Counted from the first letter of the stretch, positions 30,558 to 39,362 are shown. The stretch is DNA of 64,000 nt from Mycolicibacterium phocaicum (GCF_010731115.1 NZ_AP022616.1:4278001-4342000); one strand, 5' to 3'. Notes: generated by a model from the sequence alone, not told the origin. Translations and numbers: made by a program.

Positions 30558-31637
30558 TTACGGCAGCCGGATGCTCGGCCGCTTGCGCACGATGCCGTCG
30601 TCGAGCATCTGCTGGAAGTGATCGGTGACGGTCTGCTCGATGGGCCGATACACCAGCCCGAGCTCGCTCTGGCTGCGGCTCGCGTCGAAGACCAGCGGGT
30701 ATCCGACGTTGGTGTCGACGAACTCGCGCGTCAGCCCGATGACCGGCGCGACGGCCTTCACGGCGACCTTGGGGACGTTGAGCCATGGGAACGGGTACAG
30801 CACGCCGAACTTGGCGCGCAGGATCTGGCCGATCTCCAGCAGGCTCAGCGAGGCGGCGTTGACCAGGTAGCGGTCGTGTGCGTCGGGCGTGTAGCCGGCG
30901 CGCACGTGGGCGTCGGCGACATCGCGGACGTCCACGACGCCAGAGGTCAGCTCCGGTGCGCCGGTCAGCATGGTGCCGTCGGCGAACTGCTTCATGGTGG
31001 CCAGGCTGGCCGAGTCGCTGGCGCTGGTCAGGGAGGGTCCGAGCACCAGGCCGGGGTGGATGGTGACCAGATCCCAGCGGTTCTGCGCCTTCTGGTACTT
31101 CCAGGCCTCCTGCTCGGCCACGGTCTTGGAATACGAGTACGGCTGGTGGTCGACACTGCTGGTGGTGTTCCACTGGTCCTCGGTGAAGACGCCGCCGGGG
31201 ACGTCGCGGGATTCGCGGGCGTCACCGTAGATCGCCACCACGCTGCTGGTCAGCACCACGCGCTTGACGCTCTCGGTGCGGTTGACCGAATCCAGCACGT
31301 TGCGGGTGCCTTCCAGCGCGGGGCGCACGAGCGACTCCTGCGCGTCGGTGACGCCCTGCAGCAGGAACGGTGACGCGGTGTGCATGACGAGCTCGCAGCC
31401 GGCCATCGCCTCGTCGAAGCTGCCGATGTCGAGCAGATCCGCCTTGAAGAGCGTGAGCTTGCCGGGATGGTCGGCCGACAGCTTGTGCAGGTGCTCGAGG
31501 CCCGTCGGCTTCTGCGGGTTGCGCACCGTGCCGTGCACGGTATGCCCGGCTTCGAGGAGGTAGCGGACGATCCAGCTGCCGATATACCCGCTGGCGCCGG
31601 TGACGAGGACGGGGGCGTCGGGGTCGATCGTGGTCAT
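30558..31637 (-). CDS. NAD(P)-dependent epimerase/dehydratase, dihydroflavonol-reductase-like
   Basis: 359 aa extended SDR. The cofactor motif is TGASGYIGSWIV (residues 14-25), followed by an Arg (TVRNP) expected to bind the NADP 2'-phosphate, the catalytic Ser in LTSSVVAI and YSYSK (YxxxK). The HPGLVLGP stretch is characteristic of the dihydroflavonol-4-reductase/3-beta-HSD-like group. It likely reduces or oxidises a hydroxy/keto substrate in the cytoplasm; the substrate is not known. The ATG at 31637 is chosen because translation from there begins right before the first beta strand. It is a single gene between murT and the hydrolase gene, all on the same strand. Confidence 0.86.
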   Translation of the reverse strand: MTTIDPDAPVLVTGASGYIGSWIVRYLLEAGHTVHGTVRNPQKPTGLEHLHKLSADHPGKLTLFKADLLDIGSFDEAMAGCELVMHTASPFLLQGVTDAQESLVRPALEGTRNVLDSVNRTESVKRVVLTSSVVAIYGDARESRDVPGGVFTEDQWNTTSSVDHQPYSYSKTVAEQEAWKYQKAQNRWDLVTIHPGLVLGPSLTSASDSASLATMKQFADGTMLTGAPELTSGVVDVRDVADAHVRAGYTPDAHDRYLVNAASLSLLEIGQILRAKFGVLYPFPWLNVPKVAVKAVAPVIGLTREFVDTNVGYPLVFDASRSQSELGLVYRPIEQTVTDHFQQMLDDGIVRKRPSIRLP

Positions 31638-31707
31638 GCCCGTGACGATAGCGTCGAGCACCTCGCCGAGGGGTTCATCTCCCACAATCCAGATTTGTTG
31701 CCGCCGG

Positions 31708-32607
31708 TCACGATGTGGCCGCCGGAACGTGGCGCGACAGGAAGTCGAGCTGGTCGGTGACGTTGCGTTCGAACTCCTCGCCGACATAGATGTCGAAATG
31801 GCCGGTGTCGTAGAGCTTGATCTCGCCCCGGGGTGCCTGCGCGGCGTACTTCCGGGTCGGCCCCGGCGGGGCGACGGCGTCCTGCTCGCAGATGGCGAAG
31901 AAGATCGGGCAGGTGACGTTGCGGGCCCGGCGGCCGGGGAAGTGGCGCACGATCTGCAGGGCGAAGCGCGCTGCGACGTCGCGTTCGATTTCGGCGTCCG
32001 GTGGCAAGAGGTTCTGGATCCCCGCGACCGAATCGGGTGAGGTCATCAGCGCCGTCGACCCGGGCGGTCCGTACGTCGGAACCATGACGGGATCGCGGCC
32101 GAGGAGGGCGCCGATCTGGTCGCGCACCGCGAGGGCGGTGACCTTGGCCGACGTCGACGGCGGGATGGCGAACGACGACGCGAAGCCGTCGGTGAACGGG
32201 CACTGCGCGATTGCCGCGGCAAGCCGCTTGTCCTGCGCGGCCGTGACGATCACGTGCCCGCCGCCGAACGAGGTTCCCCAGACCACGACGCGGTCGGGAT
32301 CGACGCCGTCGAGGGTGTGGGCGTACGCGATGGCGCTGCGCCAGTCTTCGAGTTGCCTGTCGATATCGAGCAGCTGGCGCGGTTCGCCCGAGCTGGCGCC
32401 GAAGTGCCGGTAGTCGAAGACGACGCAGGCGTAGCCGGCGGCGGTGAAGCGCTCGGCAAAGGCGTCGAGGCGCATTTCCTTGACGCCGCCGAGACCGTGG
32501 GCCATCACGATGATCGGCCGCTTTCCGGTGGCGGGGGTTTTGGGCGTGTACAGCCAGGCGGCGCAGGTGGCGTCGCCCGACGGGAAAGTCACATCGGTGC
32601 GGGTCAT
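31708..32607 (-). CDS. Alpha/beta hydrolase
   Basis: 299 aa with the alpha/beta-hydrolase core: the oxyanion strand IVMAHGLGG, the nucleophile elbow GTSFGG, a late acid in CEQDAVAPP and the histidine in GHFDIYVG. This is a serine hydrolase of the dienelactone-hydrolase/acyl-esterase type; the substrate is unknown. The ATG at 32607 begins MTRTDVTFPSGD. It diverges from a TetR gene across 70 bp containing operator-like repeats, so that regulator probably controls it. Confidence 0.85.
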   Translation of the reverse strand: MTRTDVTFPSGDATCAAWLYTPKTPATGKRPIIVMAHGLGGVKEMRLDAFAERFTAAGYACVVFDYRHFGASSGEPRQLLDIDRQLEDWRSAIAYAHTLDGVDPDRVVVWGTSFGGGHVIVTAAQDKRLAAAIAQCPFTDGFASSFAIPPSTSAKVTALAVRDQIGALLGRDPVMVPTYGPPGSTALMTSPDSVAGIQNLLPPDAEIERDVAARFALQIVRHFPGRRARNVTCPIFFAICEQDAVAPPGPTRKYAAQAPRGEIKLYDTGHFDIYVGEEFERNVTDQLDFLSRHVPAATS

Positions 32608-32619
32608 GAAGCGACGATA

Positions 32620-32651
32620 TGTAAGTAACCCCAAAATTGTAAGTATTTACA
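32620..32651. promoter_or_regulatory. Candidate TetR operator, repeated TGTAAGTA and TGTAA-N4-TTACA
   Basis: In the 70-bp divergent gap, TGTAAGTA occurs twice (32620-32627 and 32638-32645), 18 bp apart. The second copy is part of an inverted repeat, TGTAA (32638-32642) with TTACA (32647-32651), spaced by four bases. It lies just upstream of the regulator's TACACT -10 (32666-32671), and the hydrolase start is only 12 bp from the first copy. Confidence 0.6.
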
Positions 32652-32677
32652 AAAGTGGTACCGGTTACACTCTGGGC

Positions 32678-33298
32678 GTGGCCGATCCCGGGATGACCAG
32701 AACGCAGCGACGGGCCGAGGCCAACCGTCGCGCCGTCGTCGACGCTGCCCGCGAGATCATCGCGACCGAAGGTGCGCACGGGCTGAATCTCGAGGCCGTC
32801 GCCGAGCGGGCCGACGTCGCACTGCAGACCGTCTACAACCGCGTCGGCGGGCGGGCCGCATTGCTCACCGCAGTCGCCGAGCAGGCGATGGAGGAGAACC
32901 GGGCCTACATGGACGCGGCGTACGCGGCCGACGGCACGGTGGAAGAGCGAATAATGCTGGCGGCCAACGCGTATGCCCGCTTTGCCCGCGAACGTCCGCA
33001 CGAATTCCAGATCCTCGTCGAACCGCCGGACGTCCCGGACGCGGTCGACCGCATCGCCGAGCTGACCCGTACCCAGAACGCGAAACTCGCGGCCGTGCTG
33101 CGCACCGGTATCGAAGCCGGGTTGGTGAATCCCGCTCTCGACCCCGACGACCTCGCGACGATGTTCTGGGCGACCTTCAACGGTCTGCTGGCCCTGTCCT
33201 GGCGTCCGGGAGCGCTGCGGTCCGGTCCGGAAGAAATCGACCGACTGCTCGCGGCATACCTGGCCACGGTCGCAGACGGTCTGCGTGTCCGGGTCTGA
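32678..33298 (+). CDS. TetR-family transcriptional regulator
   Basis: 206 aa from the GTG at 32678 (an ATG lies five codons in). The N-terminal helix-turn-helix is at residues 15-60 (VVDAAREIIATEGAHGLNLE, then AVAERADVALQTVYNRVGG). The rest is an all-helical ligand and dimer domain. TACACT at 32666-32671 stands seven bases before the GTG, so the mRNA probably starts at the start codon (leaderless), which supports the GTG over the ATG. It most likely represses itself and the divergent hydrolase. Confidence 0.85.
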   Translation: MADPGMTRTQRRAEANRRAVVDAAREIIATEGAHGLNLEAVAERADVALQTVYNRVGGRAALLTAVAEQAMEENRAYMDAAYAADGTVEERIMLAANAYARFARERPHEFQILVEPPDVPDAVDRIAELTRTQNAKLAAVLRTGIEAGLVNPALDPDDLATMFWATFNGLLALSWRPGALRSGPEEIDRLLAAYLATVADGLRVRV

Positions 33299-33367
33299 TC
33301 CGGCTCCGATCGGCGACACGCTGCGCTGCCCGCCAAATCTGTCGGGGGTCCGTGCCATCCTTGCCAC

Positions 33368-34366
33368 GTGGACGAAACCAACCTCGGCTGGGGCCGACCG
33401 GCCACTGAGGCCGGCGCGGGTTGGGCTGTCGTCGACGTCGAGACATCGGGATTCGACCCCGGCCACGCCCGGGTCATCAGCGTCGCGGCGCTGGCCCTCG
33501 GAGACGACGGCAATGTGGAGCACTCGTTCAGCAGCCTGCTGAATCCCGGAGTCGATCCCGGCCCCACGCACGTGCACGGATTGACCTCCGAGATGCTGGC
33601 GGGCCAGCCGACCTTCGGTGAGGTCGTCGGCGACCTGGCCGCCGTGCTTTCCGGTCGCACGCTGGTCGCCCACAACGCCGGTTTCGACTACGCCTTCCTG
33701 GCCGCCGAGTGCGAGCGCGTCGGCGCGGTCCTGCCCGTCGACAGCGTCATGTGCACCGTCGAACTGACCCGCCGGCTCAACCTGGGCACCGAGAACCTGC
33801 GGCTGGAGACCCTCGCGACGCACTACGGCGCGACGCAGATCCGTCCGCACGACGCCCTCGACGACGCCATGGTGCTGGCCCAGATCCTCAAACCGGCACT
33901 GGCCGCGGCGCGCGAGCACCGGCGCTGGCTACCTATCCGCAACGTGGGCCGCAAGCGCTGGCCGAGCGGCGCCATCACGCACGACGAACTCCGGCCGCTG
34001 AAAGTCCTGGCGTCGCGACTGCCGTGTGCCTACGCCAACCCCGGCCGGTTCGTCCCGGGCCAGCCGTTGGTGCAGGGCATGCGGGTGGCGCTGTCGGGCG
34101 AGATGCAGCGCACGCACGAAGAAGTCATCGAGCGCATCGTGCACGTCGGACTGTCCTACTCCGACAGCGTCGACGCCCATACCTCGCTGGTCATCTGCAA
34201 CGACCCGGCGCCCGCTCAGGGCAAGGGCTACCAGGCCAGGGAGCTCGGCGTCCCGCTGGTCTCCGACGCCGAATTCATGGCGCTCCTGGGCCACGTCGTC
34301 GGCGGTTCGGACGTCGAAGAGTTCGTCGACCGCACGCCGGCCGGCGATCAGTTCATGTTGTTCTGA
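33368..34366 (+). CDS. dnaQ: DnaQ-like DEDDh 3'-5' exonuclease with C-terminal BRCT domain
   Basis: 332 aa. The exonuclease domain (residues 18-172) has all catalytic positions: D23 and E25 in VVDVETSGF, D107 in HNAGFDYAF, and H161 plus D166 in HDALDDAMV. A BRCT-like domain follows at about 225-315 (VQGMRVALSGEM onward). It is the orthologue of Rv3711c by sequence type and by position next to murT. It trims 3' DNA ends in proofreading or repair; in mycobacteria the main replicative proofreader is the PHP domain of DnaE1, so this protein may act in repair. GTG start. Confidence 0.9.
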   Translation: MDETNLGWGRPATEAGAGWAVVDVETSGFDPGHARVISVAALALGDDGNVEHSFSSLLNPGVDPGPTHVHGLTSEMLAGQPTFGEVVGDLAAVLSGRTLVAHNAGFDYAFLAAECERVGAVLPVDSVMCTVELTRRLNLGTENLRLETLATHYGATQIRPHDALDDAMVLAQILKPALAAAREHRRWLPIRNVGRKRWPSGAITHDELRPLKVLASRLPCAYANPGRFVPGQPLVQGMRVALSGEMQRTHEEVIERIVHVGLSYSDSVDAHTSLVICNDPAPAQGKGYQARELGVPLVSDAEFMALLGHVVGGSDVEEFVDRTPAGDQFMLF

Positions 34367-34456
34367 GGTCGCTTCCGCCCAACAACTTTGGTCACTTTGG
34401 TTCTTTGATCACGGTAGGTAATTAGCGTCACGCTGTCGACGATTTTTGTCGGTGGT

Positions 34457-34472
34457 TCGTACTAGTGTTCGA
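34457..34472 (+). promoter_or_regulatory. LexA (SOS) box-like sequence before the HNH gene
   Basis: TCGTAC-TAGT-GTTCGA matches the actinobacterial SOS box TCGAAC-N4-GTTCGA with a single mismatch. It ends two bases before the ATG at 34475 and overlaps a TAGTGT -10 candidate (34463-34468), so LexA bound here would block transcription of a leaderless message. Confidence 0.6.
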
Positions 34473-34474
34473 AT

Positions 34475-35872
34475 ATGACCGTTACCGACCTGGACACTGC
34501 CGAGGCCGTCTGCCGCGACCTCGGCTCGGTGCTGGGCCGGGCCGCATCCCTGGACTACAGCACCCTCTCGGTGCCCGAACTCCTGGCGCTGCAATCGGAG
34601 CGGGAACGGTGGACGTGTGCCGCGGCGGCGGTCGATCACCACATCCAGGCCGCGCTGGCGGCCCAGACCGCGGCGAAAGACATCGGGGCGAAAAACTGGG
34701 CAGACGCGATGCGCACCCGGGACCGGCTCAGCCTGGAGGAATCCCGCCGCCGGGTGCGGCACGCCGAGTTGTTGGGGCCGCGGTGGTCGTTGACCGGGGA
34801 ACCGTTGCAGCCGCTGCGGCCGCATGTCGCCGCCGCGGTCGCCGAGGGGGCGATCAACGGTGATCATGTTGATGTCATCGAATCGTTCTTCACCAAACTG
34901 CCCACCTGGGCCGACCTGACCACCCTCGACGAGTGCGAGCAGGCGCTGGTCGCCGCCGCCCGCAATCTCACCCCCGAGGCGCTGCGGTCGGTGGTCCGGC
35001 GCAAGCTCTACGAGTTGGATCAGGACGGGCCGCCACCCGATGACCGGGAACCGGACTGTGCTCGCGACCGGGCGCTGGTGTTGTCCAAGCAGCGCCCCGA
35101 CGGCAGCAGCGAGCTGCGCGGCCGCCTTACCCCGACAGCGCGGGCCACCTACGAAGCGTTGATGGTCAAATACGCCGCGCCCGGCATGTGCAACCCCGCC
35201 GACCCGGTGCCCTGCACCTCCGGAACGCCGACTCAGGAGCAGATCGACAATGACCGGCGCACCCTGGCGCAGCGTCAGCATGACGCCTGGGAAACCATCG
35301 GCCTGCTGCTGCTCTCCGGGGATTTGGGGGAACACAACGGGTTCCCGGTCACCATCGCGGCGACCTGCACGCTCGAGCAGCTCGAGGACCGGGCCGGGGT
35401 CGCCTTGACGCACACCGGCAGCACACTGCCGGTCAAGGACCTGCTCAACCTGGCTGCCCGCACCGGGGCAAGTTGCTATCTCACGGTGTTCGACAACCAT
35501 GGTGATGTGCCGTTGTATCTGGGGCGGGCGCGGCGCACCGCCACCACCGGACAACGCCTGGCCCTGTTCACCCGGGACTTGGGCTGCACCCGCCCCGACT
35601 GCACTGTCCCGGCCGCGGGCTGCCAGGCCCATCACATCCCCGGCTGGACACGCGACGGTCAGACCGACGTCACTACCATGGCCCTGGCCTGTGGCGGCGA
35701 CAACCGACTCGAAGACACCACCGGCTGGACCACCACCATGAAAAACGGCCGCCCCCACTGGACCCCACCACCCCTACTGGACACCGGACAACCTCGCACC
35801 AACCAATACTGGCACCCCCAGCTCTACCCCACCGAGGGCGATGGCGGCGAAAGCGACAGTCCGACAAACTGA
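34475..35872 (+). CDS. DUF222/HNH endonuclease (13E12 repeat family type)
   Basis: 465 aa. Residues 1-300 are the helical DUF222 domain of the mycobacterial 13E12 family. The HNH nuclease motif follows at about 370-425: two zinc-type Cys in CTRPDCTVPAAGC, then AHHIPGW and the ALACGGDNR loop. Proteins of this family are numerous in actinobacteria and some M. tuberculosis copies lie in the DNA-damage regulon. Here an SOS-like box stands in front. The gene sits between dnaQ and leuA, which are adjacent in M. tuberculosis, so it is part of an inserted block. Its target DNA is unknown. Confidence 0.87.
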   Translation: MTVTDLDTAEAVCRDLGSVLGRAASLDYSTLSVPELLALQSERERWTCAAAAVDHHIQAALAAQTAAKDIGAKNWADAMRTRDRLSLEESRRRVRHAELLGPRWSLTGEPLQPLRPHVAAAVAEGAINGDHVDVIESFFTKLPTWADLTTLDECEQALVAAARNLTPEALRSVVRRKLYELDQDGPPPDDREPDCARDRALVLSKQRPDGSSELRGRLTPTARATYEALMVKYAAPGMCNPADPVPCTSGTPTQEQIDNDRRTLAQRQHDAWETIGLLLLSGDLGEHNGFPVTIAATCTLEQLEDRAGVALTHTGSTLPVKDLLNLAARTGASCYLTVFDNHGDVPLYLGRARRTATTGQRLALFTRDLGCTRPDCTVPAAGCQAHHIPGWTRDGQTDVTTMALACGGDNRLEDTTGWTTTMKNGRPHWTPPPLLDTGQPRTNQYWHPQLYPTEGDGGESDSPTN

Positions 35873-35942
35873 TTCGACATCGCAGCGACCGGCCGACCGG
35901 GTGCGGCGTGGCACGCGGGTGCCCGGCGCGCGAAGTAAGCGT

Positions 35943-37394
35943 TCAGCCGGCGATGCGGCGGCTGAACGTTCCGTGGAACCCGATCGGCAGATGGTGTTCG
36001 AGATGCGCGGTGGCCAGCGGCCCGTCCTCGATGGTGCGGGCGTCGAAGATCACCAGCTGTGAGCGGTGGCTCCGCAGATCGTGATTGAGCACCAGCAGCC
36101 AGCCGTCGTCCTCGGCTGCGGTGCGGGAGCGGGGGACGAACAACGGCTCGCCTGTCTGGGCCAGGCCGAAATCGAACGTGGTCTGATCCCCGGTGCGGTG
36201 GCCGATGCGCGTCACCGCGTTGTAGTGGCCCACGTCCTCGGTGGCCTTGCAGGCGTAGGTGACGTTGTGCTCCAGCGTCGAGCGACGCCAGTCGTACTGC
36301 GGGAATTCCATTGGGGCCGTGGCTGATAGCACCGTCTCGGTGATCCGGCCGGACTTGCTGATCCGGAACCGCGACAGGTGTCCGCGGGGCCACTCGTCAA
36401 TGGTCAGGTGTGCGCGAGGGTCCGTCGGCTCGGCCGGGTCCTGCCACGCCTTGCCGAGCTTGCCGAAGATGTCCGAGTCCTCGAACCGGAAGAACTCCAC
36501 CACGGTGTCGGAACCGTCTTCGAATGCGTTGGTGACGTGGATGTGCGTCAGCGCCTCGTGCTCGATGATGCGGGGCTTCGACCCGTCGCGCGGCACCAGG
36601 GCGAACCGCGTCGACCCGTTGCGGGTCTGGTATTCCAGGGCTTTCGCCAGCGATCGGGTGCGCAACAACGTGGGGATGTTGGGCCGCAAGGGATCCAGGA
36701 CGAACACCATGTGGTTCTCGGTGAGTGCGAAGTCGTGGTTCCACACCATGTCCCACAACTTCAGCGAGCTGATCTGGTGGCTGCGGCCGGCGCGGTCCAC
36801 CCTGAAGCACCGCAGCCGTGGCGTCGGCAGCAGGTCGAGGCCGAAGTTGTAGACGTCGCCGGTGTGTGGATCCCACTTGGGATGGGCGGAGAAGGAACCG
36901 AGATAGCCCAGCCGGTCGCCGTCAAAGCGCTTGTAGCCCAACGTGTCCAGCGAGTCCGGATCGATCTTGTACGGCGGCCCGCCCTCCCACATGGCCAGGA
37001 GGTCGCCGCAGATGGTGGCCATGTTGGTGTTGCCGGTATTGGCCGGCGGGAGCAGATTGCCGCGCAGGGTCGGGGCGTTGGTGGTGATGCCGCGTTGGCT
37101 CATCACGTCTCCGCCGCGGTACTGCTTGGTGCGGACGTAGCGGTTGGTGAAACGCACGGACTGTCCGTCGAGTACGAACCGCGACACCATGCCGTCGGCG
37201 TCGAACATGGTCTTGAGCACGGTGTCGCCGACCTCGAACTTGCCGGGCCCGATGCGGAACAGCGTGCCGGTCAGCTCGGGCGGCAGGGTGCCGTCGATGC
37301 GGGCGACCTGGTAGTCCATCTCGTCGTACAGGGACGCGAACGCGCGGCCGTGGAGCTGCTTGAGTGTCGGTTCTGCGGGCACTGTGGTTGTCAT
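35943..37394 (-). CDS. Carotenoid cleavage oxygenase family protein
   Basis: 483 aa seven-bladed-propeller iron enzyme of the RPE65/CCO family. The four iron-binding histidines are visible: in SAHPKWDPHTG, in VWNHDFALTENH, in THIHVTNAFEDG, and near the C-terminus in GFHGTF. The N-terminal LPPELTGTLFRIGPG is the family's usual entry blade. It splits a carotenoid or a stilbene-like double bond with oxygen to give aldehydes. The ATG lies 12 bp from a perfect palindrome, so a dedicated repressor is likely, although none is adjacent on this strand. Confidence 0.9.
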   Translation of the reverse strand: MTTTVPAEPTLKQLHGRAFASLYDEMDYQVARIDGTLPPELTGTLFRIGPGKFEVGDTVLKTMFDADGMVSRFVLDGQSVRFTNRYVRTKQYRGGDVMSQRGITTNAPTLRGNLLPPANTGNTNMATICGDLLAMWEGGPPYKIDPDSLDTLGYKRFDGDRLGYLGSFSAHPKWDPHTGDVYNFGLDLLPTPRLRCFRVDRAGRSHQISSLKLWDMVWNHDFALTENHMVFVLDPLRPNIPTLLRTRSLAKALEYQTRNGSTRFALVPRDGSKPRIIEHEALTHIHVTNAFEDGSDTVVEFFRFEDSDIFGKLGKAWQDPAEPTDPRAHLTIDEWPRGHLSRFRISKSGRITETVLSATAPMEFPQYDWRRSTLEHNVTYACKATEDVGHYNAVTRIGHRTGDQTTFDFGLAQTGEPLFVPRSRTAAEDDGWLLVLNHDLRSHRSQLVIFDARTIEDGPLATAHLEHHLPIGFHGTFSRRIAG

Positions 37395-37405
37395 ACAACC
37401 TCCAT

Positions 37406-37425
37406 CTGAGGACAGATGTCCTCAG
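37406..37425. promoter_or_regulatory. Perfect palindromic operator CTGAGGACA-GA-TGTCCTCAG
   Basis: Nine-base arms (37406-37414 and 37417-37425) are exact inverted copies separated by two bases, placed 11 bases before the carotenoid oxygenase start. The size and symmetry fit a TetR-type operator. Confidence 0.72.
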
Positions 37426-37468
37426 TTTTGAGGCCGAGCCCGGCAATGTCAAGGGGTGGCGTGACGAG

Positions 37469-38764
37469 CTAACCGCCGAACAGCAGGTACAGCCCCGTGA
37501 AGGTGTAGCCGACCATCACCAGCATCATCGCCAGCTGACCGGTGAGCTGATGGCGCTTGGGCAGCACGCGCAGCGCGCAGTCGTGTGCGGCGACGACGCC
37601 CGCGATGTGCCCGGCCACCACGAACAGCACCTTGGTCGTGGCCAGCACCGAAGGGTGCATCGACAGCAGGTAGTACACGTGTGCGTCGTGCAGGCCCAAC
37701 AGCTGGAAGACGGTCTGCTGCCCCTTTTCGACGAGATAGGTCAGGTAGTGCGCGAACACATAGCCGATGACGATCGGGATGAGGGAGTGCGCCATCAATC
37801 CGGGCAGCTGCCGGCGCCGTGCGCGGTCCACCCCGCCGGTGGCGCGGGCGGCGAGGCTGAACGACACCGCGACCGTCGTGACAAACACCGCCAGCCCAAC
37901 GGTTTTCATCGCGGTGACCTGCCACCCGCCGTGCGCATGCGTCTCGACGAACCCTCGCCACGTCGGCGTCGCCGAGAAGCTGTCGAAGGCCGTCGAGCCC
38001 AGCAACACCGCGAGCACCGTCACCGTGCCAGGCCGGATCGGCAACGTGGGCAGGTGATTGAACGGATTGCCGACGGCGATCTGGCCATCGGCGTTGCGCC
38101 GCACCGGGGCACACCGCGAGGCGACCACGCTGTACACCTCGAACGGGTCGGCGTGCGAGCACCAGCGGGTGCCACACGCCGCGGCCCCGGCCAGCGTCAC
38201 GCACAGGTAGATCAGCAGCCAGATCCGCACGGCGCCAACAGAACCCGGGTCGGGGCTGGCCAACTCGAGCCAGACGAACGCGAACAGCCCGGCGGCCGCG
38301 GGCCAGTAGCCGAGCTGCGCGGGATACGCATCGCGGCTCAGCCGCAGCAACCGGGCAAGGGTCCGCACCGGCGACAGCACCCGCCACACCGGGCCGAAAA
38401 GCACTGACAGCGCGACGATTCCGACCCACAGCAGCACGTAGAACACGCCTGGCAACGGGTTGCCGGACCCGGACGGCCCGGCGACGGACGCCACCGCGAC
38501 CCACCCGGCGAACGCCAGCGCCAGCAGTGCGACCGCCCACCGCGTCGCAGGCGCGTCGACGGCCGTCGTCACCCAGCGCGGCAATGGCCGTCCCGGCGCC
38601 TCCGGATCGAACCGCGGCTTGCGCCAGGCCAGTGCCACCACCGCGAAGGTGAAGGTCAAGGCCCACGCGGCGCCGATCAGCGCGTAGGTCAGCGGGATCG
38701 GAAGATCACTGGACCCGCCGAGCCCGTGTGCCAGGACGGTCGAGGTCACGGCGTCGGGACGCAC
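37469..38764 (-). CDS. Multi-pass membrane protein of the cupredoxin-linked operon
   Basis: 431 aa with about nine to ten hydrophobic segments spread over the whole length. No named family was recognised. Notable are a Cys pair and His in CGTRWCSHADPFEVYS (about residue 200), which could bind a metal or haem, and histidines in the HAHGGW, AHSLIP and FAHYLTYL stretches of the second half. It is the last gene of a four-gene leftward operon and begins with GTG five bases after the lipoprotein stop. Together with a histidine-rich cupredoxin-like lipoprotein this suggests metal handling or transfer of electrons in the membrane, but this is inferred from context. Confidence 0.75.
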   Translation of the reverse strand: MRPDAVTSTVLAHGLGGSSDLPIPLTYALIGAAWALTFTFAVVALAWRKPRFDPEAPGRPLPRWVTTAVDAPATRWAVALLALAFAGWVAVASVAGPSGSGNPLPGVFYVLLWVGIVALSVLFGPVWRVLSPVRTLARLLRLSRDAYPAQLGYWPAAAGLFAFVWLELASPDPGSVGAVRIWLLIYLCVTLAGAAACGTRWCSHADPFEVYSVVASRCAPVRRNADGQIAVGNPFNHLPTLPIRPGTVTVLAVLLGSTAFDSFSATPTWRGFVETHAHGGWQVTAMKTVGLAVFVTTVAVSFSLAARATGGVDRARRRQLPGLMAHSLIPIVIGYVFAHYLTYLVEKGQQTVFQLLGLHDAHVYYLLSMHPSVLATTKVLFVVAGHIAGVVAAHDCALRVLPKRHQLTGQLAMMLVMVGYTFTGLYLLFGG

Positions 38765-38769
38765 AGTGC

Positions 38770-39180
38770 TTACTGCACCGTGATGGTGGCGACGGTCTTG
38801 TCCAAGTGGTGCAGCTCGACGTCGACCTTGCCTGGCACGTCCACCGTGAACTGGAACTCCTGACCCTTCTCCGGCTTGATGTCGAAGGTGTGCTCGGGGC
38901 TCGAGTGCACGTGCAGCTGGTCGGCGGCGTCACTGTTGACGCGGACGATGATCGGCTGGCCGAGCTTCGCCTGCACCTGCTGGTTGATCGGCGTCGCGGT
39001 GCCGCCCGCGATGGTCACGTCGATGTACACGCGCGCCGGCGGGGCCTGGGGGTTGCTCAGTTGCGTTGTGCCCGTTGCGGAGGCGCTCGACGAACTGCTG
39101 GGCGTCGACTCGGTCTTGCTGCAGCCGGCGAGCGCCAGCGCAACGACGCCGGCCACGGCGAAGGTCTTCACAAAGGTCAC
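38770..39180 (-). CDS. Cupredoxin-like lipoprotein
   Basis: 136 aa. The signal peptide ends in the lipobox LALAGC (C20), so the protein is anchored outside the cytoplasmic membrane. After a Ser/Thr-rich linker comes a beta-sandwich domain resembling the plastocyanin/EfeO-like cupredoxin fold, with ADQLHVHSSPEHTFDI and DVPGKVDVELHHLDK. The HVH and HH pairs stand at the places where this fold binds copper, but the usual cysteine is missing, so it is not a classical type 1 copper protein. The GTG start overlaps the upstream stop (GTGA). Confidence 0.78.
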   Translation of the reverse strand: MTFVKTFAVAGVVALALAGCSKTESTPSSSSSASATGTTQLSNPQAPPARVYIDVTIAGGTATPINQQVQAKLGQPIIVRVNSDAADQLHVHSSPEHTFDIKPEKGQEFQFTVDVPGKVDVELHHLDKTVATITVQ

Positions 39181-39362
39181 GTCGAACCATCCTCATCGGT
39201 TGAACCTGGTGTCTCCGAATCGGTTTCATCGCCGTCGGAGGTGGAGCTGTCAGCTGCCCGCCGGTCCTTCATGGCCACCCAGGCCACGACCCCGGCGACG
39301 ACGAACGCCGGGGCGAACGCCGGCAGCGCCAACAATAGCGAGTGATCGGCCAGATAGGTCAC
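39177..39362 (-). CDS. Small single-pass membrane protein
   Basis: 61 aa: residues 8-31 (LLLALPAFAPAFVVAGVVAWVAM) form one membrane helix and the rest is a very acidic, Ser/Thr-rich tail. It overlaps both neighbours by four bases (GTGA at each end), which fixes its start and argues that it is a real part of the operon. It may be an assembly or linker subunit of the two large membrane proteins. Confidence 0.68.
   Translation of the reverse strand: MTYLADHSLLLALPAFAPAFVVAGVVAWVAMKDRRAADSSTSDGDETDSETPGSTDEDGST

Noticed and set aside
34475..35872. Insertion sequence or transposase at the HNH gene
   Set aside because: No transposase motifs, terminal inverted repeats or target duplications were seen; it is an HNH/DUF222 gene.
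35873..35942. GC-rich small hairpin GGCAC/GTGCC as terminator between the HNH gene and the carotenoid oxygenase
   Set aside because: The stem is only five base pairs and could occur by chance in this GC-rich gap.
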